Below are positions 44,138 to 53,436 of a DNA stretch of 64,000 nucleotides, piece after piece. Source of the stretch: an uncultured Eubacteriales bacterium (GTDB taxonomy: Bacteria > Bacillota > Clostridia > Oscillospirales > Oscillospiraceae); contig URLO01000002.1 of assembly GCA_900548625.1 (NCBI GenBank), positions 35,664 to 99,663 on the forward strand. The letters run 5' to 3'. Both the position numbers and the translations under genes were made by a program. A model generated the notes under the pieces. The model was not told where the DNA came from, searched no databases, and worked only from the letters and a program-made list of their open reading frames with translations. Position 1 is the first letter of the stretch. Each line of letters opens with the position of its first letter.

Positions 44138-46531
44138 TCAATACAGACATTGCAGCCACCGCTGACGCAGCCGCGCCGGAAGTTTTGAGCGTGCCTTCAA
44201 AAGCGCCGCCGTCTGCGTGCAGAATGCTGCCAGCTCCGCGCACTGTGTATCCGTGACGGTGTGGGCGCTGAACAGCGCCTCCTGATTGACGCGTGCCGCG
44301 CGGCGGAGCTGCTCGCCATAGTCCGCGCCGAGCGCCGCTCCGGCGGCGTCCGCCAGCAGCAGCGTGCTGCCGCCGTTTCGGGAAAGTCCGAGCTGCTCGA
44401 GAAGCCGCACGCCGTAGGCAAACCGCCACGCCGCCGCATCGTTCGGGTTTTCGTCATCAAACTGCGCCTGCCGCTTTTTGAGAATGCTCCTGCGGCGAAG
44501 CGCAAGGGCGGCGCAGGCCGCCGCAAGCAGCAAAATGGGAAGCAGCCCCCAGAGCAGCAGCCGCGCAAAGCGCGTGCGTTCGGTGTGCGACCGGTCGGGC
44601 GCATCGCCGTTTTCCTCCGACGTACCGGCGTCCTGCTCCGGCTCCGGCTCGTAGGCCGTGCCCTCGCTGATATAGGCGCCGCTTCCGTCTCCGGCGGTCG
44701 TGCCGACGGTGCTTTCGCTGTCCGTCTGCTCGGAAAGTCCCGCCGCAAGCGCTCCTGCCTGCGGCGCGCTGCCCATCGCATCGGCGTAGCCGGGCGTCAT
44801 CTCCAGCGGCAGCCAGCCGACGCCCTCCTGATAGACCTCCGCCCATGCGTGCGCGTCCGAATCCCGCAGCTCCGCAGGGCCGGTCTCGGCCTTTGCCGCG
44901 CGCTCCTGTGTCAGAATATAGCCCTCTGCATAGCGGGCAGGCACGCCGTAATACCGCAGCGCCAGCACCGCCAGCGTCGCGTACTGAAAATCACGCCCGG
45001 TTCCGGTTTTGAGCGTATACGTCACAAAATCCGCGCCCGCCGGAAGCGCAGGCGTGTCCTCGGCGTAGCTGAGCGCCCCGGAGAGAAATTCCTGCGTGCA
45101 GCGCACCGCGGCCAGCGCCGTCATCTCGCCGTCCGGATAACCGGAGGCGATCGGGTCGAGGTACGGCGAAAGCGTGCGGCGCATTTCGTCCGAAAGCGCG
45201 AGGCCGTATGCCTCCACAAACTGTCTGTAGCCGGATTCCAGCGTCAGATACGCTTCCTCCTCCGGCGTCTGCGGCGCTTGCAGGCGCTCGACCCACTGCA
45301 CCGTCTTTTCCGGCGCGCCGCACAGGATGCGGAAGCTCACAGCAGACGCATTTTTCGGCAGCACCATCGCCTCCTCCAGCCGCGCCGCCGTCAGCGTTCC
45401 GGAAAAACTCCCCTCGACCGCCATATACGGCACATAGAGATAGCGCGTGCACGCCGCCGTGTTGCAGACCGTGACAAGCGCCGTCTCCTGCTCCGCATCC
45501 GCCAGCGCGGACGCCGCCGTGCCGGTCTGCGTCTGCGGATAAAAGCCGTTTGTGTGCAGCCAGTAGAGAAGACGGCTCTGCCCGGCAAGCGTCCGGGGCG
45601 AAAGCGCCTCCCAGCCGCCTGCGGTATATTCCTGTCCGACGAAGCCGCGCAGATACAAAGGCTCCGCGCGCTCCATCTGAACGGTCAGCCGCACCGTCTC
45701 TCCGTCCGTCCGTGCGCCAAGCGCCGTAAAATCCCCTTCGGGGAGAGGCTGCGCCTGCGGCTCATAGCGCCGGACATGCATCCGGTGCTGTGTACCGGCG
45801 CGCAGTTCTTCAAAGAGACGCCCTGCGCGCACCGCGGGAATTTGCATCAAAACCGCAAACACCAGCCCCACAGCCAGAATCGCCGCAGCCGCAGCCGGTG
45901 CGCTGGCCAGCGTCCGGACGCGGCCCGCCGCCAGAAGCAGCATGCTCATGCCGAGCAGCAGAAAAACAGCCGTCACGCCGTATTGCGCATCGAGCAGCCG
46001 CGCAAGCGCCGCCGCAAACGCCAGACAAAGTCCTGCGCACAGCGCGGGCGCTTTTTGGAGTCCTGCTGCGCAGAGCCCGCCAAGCGCCATGCCCAGAAGC
46101 GCAAGCGTCAGCTGCACGCACCCGTTCTGCGCCTCCTGCGCAGACAGCACACGCAGCCCGAGGTGCAGCTCCCCTGTCAACGCGGTGCGCCGTGCGCACC
46201 ATGCATTCCAGCAAAGACAGAGCCCGTCCGTCACGCGGCGCGAGAACACTGCGGCAGCCAGCAGTAAAAGTGCCGGAAGCAGCAGTCCCGCCAGCTTTTG
46301 CATGCGCCCGTTCTCCAAAAGCGACATCGCCGCGCAGACCGCCGCGCCAAGCGCTGCCCCCCACAGGGGAGCTGGCGTCTGCTCCGGCAAAAACGCCGCG
46401 CAAAAGGCCGCACCCATCGCAAAGAACAGCCCGAGCGCCAGAAGCGCCCTGTATGACCGCACCTGCCAGCGTTCGCCTCCGGCGGGCGGTGTTTTCCCGA
46501 TCCGGAGACCGGAATCGGATCTCGATTTCAT
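44138..46531 (-). CDS. Transglutaminase-like membrane protein lacking the catalytic Cys
   Basis: A 797-residue protein with several N-terminal membrane helices (to about 210), an extracytoplasmic transglutaminase-like domain (about 440-610: YYGVPARYAEGYI, DAHAWAEVY, GWLPLEMTPGY), one further helix near 690 and a cytosolic tail. In active members a Cys precedes the FA motif; here the aligned block is GRDFQYATLAVLAL with Asp in that place, so the protease/transferase triad is incomplete. It follows DUF58 and MoxR, the usual trio. The ATG at 46531 is used; an in-frame TTG at 46537 is better spaced from GGAG and is possible. Confidence 0.82.
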   Translation of the reverse strand: MKSRSDSGLRIGKTPPAGGERWQVRSYRALLALGLFFAMGAAFCAAFLPEQTPAPLWGAALGAAVCAAMSLLENGRMQKLAGLLLPALLLLAAAVFSRRVTDGLCLCWNAWCARRTALTGELHLGLRVLSAQEAQNGCVQLTLALLGMALGGLCAAGLQKAPALCAGLCLAFAAALARLLDAQYGVTAVFLLLGMSMLLLAAGRVRTLASAPAAAAAILAVGLVFAVLMQIPAVRAGRLFEELRAGTQHRMHVRRYEPQAQPLPEGDFTALGARTDGETVRLTVQMERAEPLYLRGFVGQEYTAGGWEALSPRTLAGQSRLLYWLHTNGFYPQTQTGTAASALADAEQETALVTVCNTAACTRYLYVPYMAVEGSFSGTLTAARLEEAMVLPKNASAVSFRILCGAPEKTVQWVERLQAPQTPEEEAYLTLESGYRQFVEAYGLALSDEMRRTLSPYLDPIASGYPDGEMTALAAVRCTQEFLSGALSYAEDTPALPAGADFVTYTLKTGTGRDFQYATLAVLALRYYGVPARYAEGYILTQERAAKAETGPAELRDSDAHAWAEVYQEGVGWLPLEMTPGYADAMGSAPQAGALAAGLSEQTDSESTVGTTAGDGSGAYISEGTAYEPEPEQDAGTSEENGDAPDRSHTERTRFARLLLWGLLPILLLAAACAALALRRRSILKKRQAQFDDENPNDAAAWRFAYGVRLLEQLGLSRNGGSTLLLADAAGAALGADYGEQLRRAARVNQEALFSAHTVTDTQCAELAAFCTQTAALLKARSKLPARLRQRWLQCLY

Positions 46532-46548
46532 TTTCAAGGCACAAACTC

Positions 46549-47691
46549 CTATATTTCCAGCTCTGCAAGCGTTTCTGCGCAGTTTTCCGGCAAAAAGCGC
46601 CTGCATACGGCGTACTCCGCCGCCGCGCCGCCATCGCCGCAGATAAGCGCCGTGACCGCACCGTCCGTCATCTGCCCGAGCGCGGCAGGAGCCGCCTCCG
46701 CGATGTACACGACATGGGCAAACGCGCTCCCCGTCTCCGTCCGGCAGTATAGCTCCGCGCCGTCCGGGCCGTCTGTCCGCGCGGTCGCGGAGAGCAGGCG
46801 CGGCAGCAGCGCGATCAGATCGTCCAGCTCCGCCGCCCGCTGCAAAATGCAGCGTCCGCCCTCGTTCCACGCAAGTGTGAACTGCACGCCGGCTGCCAGA
46901 AGTGCGCGGCAAAGTGACACCAGCACCTCCGCCTGTGCGTCCTGCCGCGTGCGGGAGACCTGCGCGGCATGTCTGTCCCAGAAAACCATCACCGACCGCG
47001 TGACCGGCAGCGACGGGTCGCGCGAGATCAGGCGGTCATATTTCGTGCTGAGCTTCCAGTGGATCTGACGGATGCTGTCGCCCTCGCGGTAGTCGCGGAT
47101 CTGAAACGTCTCCGTCAGGTCGTTTCCCGGCTTTTCCTGCGAGTAGACCTCGCTTTCCTCGGGGCTGTTCACATTGGCGAGCACCCGCACCTCCATCGGG
47201 AAGGTGTCCGGCTGCACGGTCACGGAGGCGTGCGCCCCGGCGCTGCAGCGGACAGGGATCAGCCAGAAGCAGTCATAGAGGCGAAGGCTTTTCAGCTCCG
47301 TCCGAATTCTGCCGCAGCAGTCGGACGACAGCTCCAGCGCAACCTCGCTGCGTCCGCGCGGCAAGATCGCCGTGCGGCGCACAACGCGTTCGGACGCACC
47401 GGTCAGAAGATTTTTGACCTCAAGCCCGCAGCCTGCCGCCAGAATGGGCAGGCGCGAGGGATTTTCAATTTGAAGCACGACGCGAAACGGCTCGTTTTTC
47501 CCGGCGTTTGCGGGCGCGCGCAGCACGGCGCGCACCGTTTTTCGGCAGTACAGATTCACGGCGAGCTGCAAAAACGGCAGCATCACCAGCGCACACAAAA
47601 GCGCAAGGCACCCGCTGCTTCCGCCGCAAAGCAGCAGCGCAAGCAGCACCGCGCACAGCGCGGCGTAAAGACATCTGACGGTTACGACCAT
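46549..47691 (-). CDS. DUF58 family protein
   Basis: A 380-residue protein with two N-terminal membrane helices (about 7-40), a beta-rich middle and the DUF58 signature RDYREGDSIRQIHWKLS (about 215), followed by a von Willebrand-like segment. DUF58 proteins work with MoxR ATPases and transglutaminase-like partners, probably in folding or assembling extracytoplasmic proteins. The start at 47691 lies seven bases after the MoxR stop; a longer frame extends into moxR without a ribosome site. It sits in the order MoxR, DUF58, transglutaminase-like. Confidence 0.9.
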   Translation of the reverse strand: MVVTVRCLYAALCAVLLALLLCGGSSGCLALLCALVMLPFLQLAVNLYCRKTVRAVLRAPANAGKNEPFRVVLQIENPSRLPILAAGCGLEVKNLLTGASERVVRRTAILPRGRSEVALELSSDCCGRIRTELKSLRLYDCFWLIPVRCSAGAHASVTVQPDTFPMEVRVLANVNSPEESEVYSQEKPGNDLTETFQIRDYREGDSIRQIHWKLSTKYDRLISRDPSLPVTRSVMVFWDRHAAQVSRTRQDAQAEVLVSLCRALLAAGVQFTLAWNEGGRCILQRAAELDDLIALLPRLLSATARTDGPDGAELYCRTETGSAFAHVVYIAEAAPAALGQMTDGAVTALICGDGGAAAEYAVCRRFLPENCAETLAELEI

Positions 47692-47698
47692 GCCCGTC

Positions 47699-48652
47699 TC
47701 ACTTTCCGCCGCTCCGTACAGCGGGCATCGGTACATTTTTCAGGATCTCACCGGCAAGCTGCTGCGCGTCCAGCTCCATCATGCGCGCCTTGGCGTTCAG
47801 CATCAGGCGGTGCGCCGCAACATCGGAGAAGATTGCCGCGACGTCCTCCGGCACGACATAATCTCGCCCGCTCAAAAACGCGCACGCCTTTGCCATGCGG
47901 CACACAGCCAGCGCGCCGCGCGGGCTGAGGCCCAGCTGCACGGCGGGATGCGCTCTTGTCGCCTGCGCCAGCTGCGCGACATACGCATAGACCGGCTGCG
48001 CCACGTGCACAGCCGTCGTCTCGTCGATCAGTGCCTGAAGCCCTGCCTTGTCGAGTACGGGCCGCACCTTATCCAGCGGATTTTCGGAGTGCCGCTCCTG
48101 CAAAATGCTGATCTGGCTCTCAAGATCCGGGTAGCCCATGCTGATCTTGATCAAAAAACGGTCGAGCTGCGAGTTCGGCAGCATCGTCGTTCCGGCAGAG
48201 CCGGTCGGGTTCTGCGTGGCGATCACCATAAACGGCGACGGCAGCGCATAGGTGCTTCCGTCCACAGAGACGTGGCGCTCCTCCATCGCCTCAAGCAGTG
48301 CCGACTGCGTCTTGCTGGAGGTGCGGTTGATCTCATCGGCAAGGAGCAGATTCGTCATGATGGGGCCCGGCTTGTAGACAAAGCGTTCGCTTTTCTTATC
48401 GTAGACGGAAAAGCCGAGGATGTCCGACGGCACGGTGTCCGACGTAAACTGGATACGCCGTGTTTCCAGCCCCAGCACACGGGCAAACGCCATTGCGGTC
48501 GTCGTTTTTCCGACGCCCGGCACGTCCTCCATCAGGACGTGCCCCGCGGCGAGCACCGCCATCAGGATCTTTTCGATCACCTCGTTTTTGCCGATCACGA
48601 CTTTTTCGATCTCTTGCAGCACCTGCTGCGTTTTCTGATTTTCTGAATTCAT
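47699..48652 (-). CDS. MoxR-family AAA+ ATPase
   Basis: A 317-residue MoxR ATPase: Walker A EDVPGVGKTT, the MoxR block IQFTSDTVPSDILG, Walker B LLLADEINRTSSKTQSALLEAM, sensor 1 ATQNP, and a C-terminal lid (LGLSPRGALAV). MoxR proteins act as chaperones that insert metals or assemble protein complexes, with DUF58 partners. The start at 48652 has GGAGG upstream; longer in-frame starts overlap the DUF4430 gene's 3' end. It lies between the DUF4430 giant and DUF58, pointing to assembly of the secreted proteins of this unit. Confidence 0.95.
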   Translation of the reverse strand: MNSENQKTQQVLQEIEKVVIGKNEVIEKILMAVLAAGHVLMEDVPGVGKTTTAMAFARVLGLETRRIQFTSDTVPSDILGFSVYDKKSERFVYKPGPIMTNLLLADEINRTSSKTQSALLEAMEERHVSVDGSTYALPSPFMVIATQNPTGSAGTTMLPNSQLDRFLIKISMGYPDLESQISILQERHSENPLDKVRPVLDKAGLQALIDETTAVHVAQPVYAYVAQLAQATRAHPAVQLGLSPRGALAVCRMAKACAFLSGRDYVVPEDVAAIFSDVAAHRLMLNAKARMMELDAQQLAGEILKNVPMPAVRSGGK

Positions 48653-48674
48653 GTTCTTCCTCCGACATGTTGTT

Positions 48675-51600
48675 TCACGGCTCCGGGTCCGGTACCTCGG
48701 GGTCCGGCTCCGGATTCTCCGGATCGGGCTTCTCCGGCGGCGGCGCGGCAGGATTCGGGTCCGGCGCACCGCAGATCGTGCAGAAGCCGTCTTTATAGAC
48801 GTGATCGTCAAACTCGCCTTCTTCACAGAAGCGCAGGCCGCAATGGCTGCACACATATGCCCTGTGGCGGCAGTCATGCTCCGTCAGGATCAGCTCGCCC
48901 GGGCAGTCCACGCCGTTTTCGCCGTGCTCCAGTCCGCAGCCGGTGCAGACCCATCTTCCGCTCTGGAGCGCATAGGCATGTGCCGCGCGCGAGCCCGGCT
49001 CCTCCTGCCCGCAGACGGCACAGACCGTCCAGTGCGCATATTCATCCGCGCCGAAGTCGCTGTAATTGTGACCGGGCGGCGGCGTTTGCTCGTCCTTCTC
49101 CATTCCGCACAGCGTACACACGCTGTGGATGCTTCCCGGCTCCTCACAGCCCTCGCCCTCGGTCTTGGTCGTATCCCAGACGTGGGGCTCCGTCTCTGTG
49201 CGGCCGCAGCTCGTGCAGGTCTTTGTGTGCTCGGCGCTGTCCGGCTCGAAGCTGTACTCCCACATGTGCGGATGCGTTTCGTAGGGGAAGGTCTGGCAGT
49301 CGAGACAGAACTCGCCGCAGGTGCCGTCCTCTTTGTCGCGCGGCTCCGTGTGCGCATGCGGGCAGCCCTCCTCCAGTCCGCAGCAGCGGCAGACGTATTT
49401 CGTCACGCCGTTTTCATCCGTCTGCGGCTGGAACTGGTGGCTGACGGCAAAACCGCCGTTTCCTGCCTGAATGCAGTAGCCCACCGCATCGCCGTAGCCG
49501 CTCGCGCCGCTGCCGACGTCCCAGCCGTAGGCCAGCGTATAGCGGAGCGTCAGCGTGTGGCTGTCGCCGGTGAGATCGCTCAGATAATGCTCGCTCATGC
49601 CGTGGTTCGGATATTCGCCGCCGTCGATGAGATAGAGCCAGCCCGAGCCCTGCGAGAAGTCAAATTCTCCGAAGCTCGTTGTTCCGGGCGGCTTGATGGG
49701 GATGTTGTTGCGGACGATGCAGCGCCAGAGCGTTGCAAGGTCGCTGCCGGCGCCGAAATAGCTGTCGATCGCCGCAAGGATCTCCTCCTGCGAGGCCGCG
49801 TTTGACGGCTGCGGGAAATACTGCGGCGCGCCGAGCAGGCTTCCGCCGAGCGATTTGAGATAGAAACCGCTCCTGAGCGTCCCGCTGTAGCTGCAATACG
49901 CGCGGTCAAAGCCGAGCGTCTGCTCTGCCGCGTCTCCGAAGGTGTCGTCGGTGTCGTCGCCCCAGACCGTTTTTGCCACAACGTAGGACACCGGCTCTCC
50001 GACACGCACCGGGTAGCTGACCGGGCCGTATACGCCGAGACCCAGCACCGTCAGATCGACGCTGACCTGCACGGTCGCGCCGGTCTCTTTGCCCTCCTCG
50101 CTGCGGATGCCCTTGAACGTCAGCTCGAGCGTGCCCTCGTTTCCGTATTCGTCTCTGGCGTAGATGCAGAGCGTGTGGGTGTTTTCATCGCCCTCCACAG
50201 GGTTTTTGGCGTTGAGGACGTATTCCTGTGTATAGCCGCTCGCGCCGGTATACGCCAGGCGCTCGCCGTCAAGCTCCACGCGCAGCTCCGTCTCCGAGCC
50301 GGTCGCGAGGATGTGGCTGATGACCGTGCCGTCCTCCTCACAGCTCCACGCCTGCACGCGGAGCGGAATGTCTGTTTCGTTCGGGATCTCCTGCCCCTCG
50401 GTGAGATTTACCTGAATTCTGACCTCCTTGTCCCCACGCTTTTGATAGCGGACGAGGAACGTGAAGACATACTCTCCCCCGTCGGCATCGGAGGCCGTGA
50501 GCTTAAACTGGTTTTCACCGGCGCGGCCGCCGTTGTCGAGCAGCTGCACCGTGCCGGAATACTCCGGCGCGCCGATCTCGCCGGCAAGCGTCCTGGTCTT
50601 GCCGCTGCCGCTTTGAAACAGCGTCAGCTTCCGAAGCGTGACCGCGGACGCATCCTCGCCCGCAAGGGAAACGGTAAACGGGAGCATGCCGTCCTCGAGC
50701 TGGTCGGAGAAAACGATCTCAGGCGTTGCCGTGCGGCCGTTTTCACAGCGGACAGTCTGCTCCGTGCGTCTGCCGTCCACCGTCAGGGCATAGCACAGCT
50801 CCACGCTGACATCGCTCGTATAGGTGATCGTGATCGTGAATGCGGCGCGTTTTCCCGATTCCAGTTCCGCTGTTGCTTCAACAGTATAGACGGATGCGCT
50901 CTGCCCCGCCGGAATGGAAAAGACCGCGCTGCCGCTGTCCTGCATCGTCTGGTCAAGCCCTGGGCCGGTCAGCCGCGCAGAGAGCAGCTTCGCTTTTTCC
51001 GCGTTCGCGCCGGTCAGCGCAAGATGATAGGAAAACGAACCGTTTATGAGCTGATTCTGCTTGATCTTGGCTGCGGCGCCCGCGTCCTTTGCGCAGGTGA
51101 TCCTCTCTGCTGTAACGCCGCCTCGGTACCATGTCAGCTCCAGCGACAGATCGTCATTGTTTTTGTAATCAAGATAGATTGTGAAAAGCACCATCCGCGT
51201 TTCTCCGCCCTCTGTGACCTCGGCGGTCAGCGTGACGGTGTAGCGCTGGGAATCGCGGTCCTGCGGCGTCTCAAGTGCGAGCGTGCCGCCCGCCTTGTCG
51301 AGCGCACCGCTGCCGCTGTAGGGCGTGGTGTAGGACGCCGAGACAATGCGCGCATCCTTCGCACTCTGCCCCAGCAGGGTGAAGCTGTAGTGGAGCGTTC
51401 CGTCCGTCAGATCGCTGCTGCGGACGTCCTTTTGAGCCGAGCCGTCCGCTCTGACCGCCACAGAAGTCTCGCCGCGTGTCTGCGGCCAGCGCATCTCCAC
51501 GCTCAGATCCAGCCCGTCCTCATAGCTCACGACGAAGACGAAGCTCGTCTCCAGCAGCTTCTCTCCGTCCTGCGTGTCGCGCCGCACCGTGGCGTCCACG

Positions 51601-52367
51601 AAGAACACATAGCGCTGCGCGCCGTCCCCGGCAGTCTGCATCGTAAGGCTTCCGCTGTCGGAGACGGACTGCTCGCGCCCGTCTGCCACCAGCGTGACCG
51701 CATCGATCACGGCGCTGCGGCGCTCCGGCCCTTCCAGCGCGATCTCATAGTCAAAACGTCCCTCCCGAAGCTGGGAGACGAGGACGCGCTTTCCCACGCT
51801 CGCATCCGGCGCACACACGACCGTGCTCGCCTGATTGCCGTATTTGTACCACGTCAGGACGGCGGAAAGCGCAAGCTGCGAATCCTCCTCGCCGTCCGAG
51901 CCGGTGTCGTCGGAGGCGGTCGTGTCGTCCGGCTCCTCGGGGCCCTCGGCCGTTCCGATCTCGGCAGAGGAATAGTCCGGCTTTGCATCGTTCCGGCCGG
52001 AGCTTTGCGGCTCCTGCGTGCCGTTTTCGTCAGATTTTTCGATGTTTTCCTCTTTTTCGGTCTCCGAACCCGGCGCGGAGGCCGTGCCGGTCGTCACGGC
52101 GGCGGTGTTTCCGCCCTTCGTGCCGGTCGTACCGCCGGTTTCACCGGCCTCGGCGTGCAGCTGCGACGCGCTCTGCCCGCCCGCATGGTGCGGCTGCGCC
52201 TCGCCGCCGCCAAGCAGCGTCACGCTGCGCTCCGGCTCCAGTTCGGGCGTCTGCGGCTGCGCACTGCCGCGCAGACGCATGGGCAGAGCGACGCTCAGTA
52301 TGAGCGCCGCGCACAAAAGCACACAGCAAATGCGGCTCCAGTTTGTGTTTTCCATAACATGCTTCAT
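48675..52367 (-). CDS. Large secreted DUF4430 protein with CxxC repeats
   Basis: A 1230-residue protein. A signal or anchor helix (ICCVLLCAALILSVALP) is followed by a Gly/Thr/Glu/Asp-rich linker (about 40-145) and roughly six cadherin/Ig-like repeats (to about 760). A DUF4430 (transcobalamin-like) domain covers about 775-960 (SGWLYLIDGGEYPNHGMSEHYL). Then come about eight CxxC pairs alternating with His (CTSCG, CTLCG, CAVCG, CTGCG, CSHCG, CTICG; about 985-1205) and a PDPENPEP-type tail. There is no dockerin, SLH or LPxTG. The start at 52367 has GGGAG upstream. DUF4430 forms the second half of human intrinsic factor; the ligand here is not proven. Confidence 0.82.
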   Translation of the reverse strand: MKHVMENTNWSRICCVLLCAALILSVALPMRLRGSAQPQTPELEPERSVTLLGGGEAQPHHAGGQSASQLHAEAGETGGTTGTKGGNTAAVTTGTASAPGSETEKEENIEKSDENGTQEPQSSGRNDAKPDYSSAEIGTAEGPEEPDDTTASDDTGSDGEEDSQLALSAVLTWYKYGNQASTVVCAPDASVGKRVLVSQLREGRFDYEIALEGPERRSAVIDAVTLVADGREQSVSDSGSLTMQTAGDGAQRYVFFVDATVRRDTQDGEKLLETSFVFVVSYEDGLDLSVEMRWPQTRGETSVAVRADGSAQKDVRSSDLTDGTLHYSFTLLGQSAKDARIVSASYTTPYSGSGALDKAGGTLALETPQDRDSQRYTVTLTAEVTEGGETRMVLFTIYLDYKNNDDLSLELTWYRGGVTAERITCAKDAGAAAKIKQNQLINGSFSYHLALTGANAEKAKLLSARLTGPGLDQTMQDSGSAVFSIPAGQSASVYTVEATAELESGKRAAFTITITYTSDVSVELCYALTVDGRRTEQTVRCENGRTATPEIVFSDQLEDGMLPFTVSLAGEDASAVTLRKLTLFQSGSGKTRTLAGEIGAPEYSGTVQLLDNGGRAGENQFKLTASDADGGEYVFTFLVRYQKRGDKEVRIQVNLTEGQEIPNETDIPLRVQAWSCEEDGTVISHILATGSETELRVELDGERLAYTGASGYTQEYVLNAKNPVEGDENTHTLCIYARDEYGNEGTLELTFKGIRSEEGKETGATVQVSVDLTVLGLGVYGPVSYPVRVGEPVSYVVAKTVWGDDTDDTFGDAAEQTLGFDRAYCSYSGTLRSGFYLKSLGGSLLGAPQYFPQPSNAASQEEILAAIDSYFGAGSDLATLWRCIVRNNIPIKPPGTTSFGEFDFSQGSGWLYLIDGGEYPNHGMSEHYLSDLTGDSHTLTLRYTLAYGWDVGSGASGYGDAVGYCIQAGNGGFAVSHQFQPQTDENGVTKYVCRCCGLEEGCPHAHTEPRDKEDGTCGEFCLDCQTFPYETHPHMWEYSFEPDSAEHTKTCTSCGRTETEPHVWDTTKTEGEGCEEPGSIHSVCTLCGMEKDEQTPPPGHNYSDFGADEYAHWTVCAVCGQEEPGSRAAHAYALQSGRWVCTGCGLEHGENGVDCPGELILTEHDCRHRAYVCSHCGLRFCEEGEFDDHVYKDGFCTICGAPDPNPAAPPPEKPDPENPEPDPEVPDPEP

Positions 52368-52466
52368 AGAGGCTCCCGCTGCCGCGCAGCGCGCCCTTCG
52401 GGGCGGCTGCACAGCCGTTTTTCACAGGTTTTGCGTGCGCAGGCGAAACATGCCGAACGCACCGAT

Positions 52467-52491
52467 GCGAGGTGCGGCCTGCGCACCTCGC
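52467..52491. other. Strong hairpin in the intergenic gap
   Basis: A perfect 10-bp stem GCGAGGTGCG/CGCACCTCGC with a 5-base loop lies just after the cohesin-transmembrane gene on the minus strand. It has no T run, so it is more likely a 3' stabiliser or partial attenuator than a full terminator. Confidence 0.5.
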
Positions 52492-52497
52492 CGGGTA

Positions 52498-53400
52498 TCA
52501 TGGTTTTGGTTTTGTTTTTGTGCCGGTCTGCGAGGGTTTTTCCGCAGCCGTTCTGCGCTTTCTCAGGAGATATCCTGCGCCGCCCGCAAGCAGCACGCAC
52601 GCGGCGGCGGCAAACGGCCACACGGGCATCCGCGCCGTTTTCTGCGGCAGCGCCGCCTGCTCCGCGGCAGTCTCGGTCATCCAGCCGGCATAGAGCGTCA
52701 TGTTGCCGCACACGGCGTCCTTCTCAAAATCCCACGGCTGTGTGCAGTCAAAATCGCGGTACCAGCCTTCCAGGACATAGCCCTCGCGCGTGGGCGCGTC
52801 GGGCACGCGGAGCATTTCGCCGGAGGCGACCGTCTGGCTGCTGACCGCGCTTCCCTCGCCGGAGTCGAAATGCACCGTGCATTCCGGCGAGACGCGCACC
52901 GTCACGTTCCTCGCCTCCGCAGTGCAGCTTCCCTCGCCGCCTGTGCCGGAGACGAGGAAATTGCGGCTTTCGATCACGGACGCGCCGCTCTCGCCGATGA
53001 CTTTCAGCCGGAACACGCCGACCGTGGTGTCGGCCTCCCAGCGTTCCGCGCCGCCAAGGGCGAGGTAGTTCATGTAATAGGCTCTGTTTCCGTCGCGCAG
53101 AGAAATTTCCTGCGTCACAACGCCGGACGCGGCGAGCGCGCCGCCGTCCTCCAGAGAAAAGAAGGCGCTGTCGTATGTGATCTCGTCCTGTATGGCCTGA
53201 AGGGAGACGGGCTCGGTGCTGTCTGTCCGCACAAGACGGAGCGTCACCGTCAGAATGTCGCCCGGCTTTGCCTCCAGCTCCGCGGCGCCGTTGGCGGTGA
53301 GCTCAAAAGCAAAGTTCGGCACGGTCTCATCCGCCGAAACGCGCAGGCATGTGCAGACAAGCATCGCTGCCAGCAGCGCAAGGCAGAGGATCCTTTTCAT
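52498..53400 (-). CDS. Membrane-anchored cohesin-like protein
   Basis: A 300-residue protein: signal peptide (to about 23), a cohesin-like beta-sandwich (about 28-170; AKPGDILTVTLRLVR, LQAIQDEITYDSAFFSLEDGG), one InlB B-type repeat (about 172-240; GYVLEGWYRDFD...MTLYAGW), then a membrane helix (VWPFAAAACVLLAGGAGYLL) followed by RKRR, which fixes it in the cytoplasmic membrane. It would present a cohesin to dockerin-bearing neighbours. The cohesin call rests on pattern similarity to the neighbouring cohesin-SLH protein and on the dockerins in the same unit. Confidence 0.72.
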   Translation of the reverse strand: MKRILCLALLAAMLVCTCLRVSADETVPNFAFELTANGAAELEAKPGDILTVTLRLVRTDSTEPVSLQAIQDEITYDSAFFSLEDGGALAASGVVTQEISLRDGNRAYYMNYLALGGAERWEADTTVGVFRLKVIGESGASVIESRNFLVSGTGGEGSCTAEARNVTVRVSPECTVHFDSGEGSAVSSQTVASGEMLRVPDAPTREGYVLEGWYRDFDCTQPWDFEKDAVCGNMTLYAGWMTETAAEQAALPQKTARMPVWPFAAAACVLLAGGAGYLLRKRRTAAEKPSQTGTKTKPKP

Positions 53401-53436
53401 AGGCGGCAGCTCCTTTCAGATTCGGTTTCGAAACGC

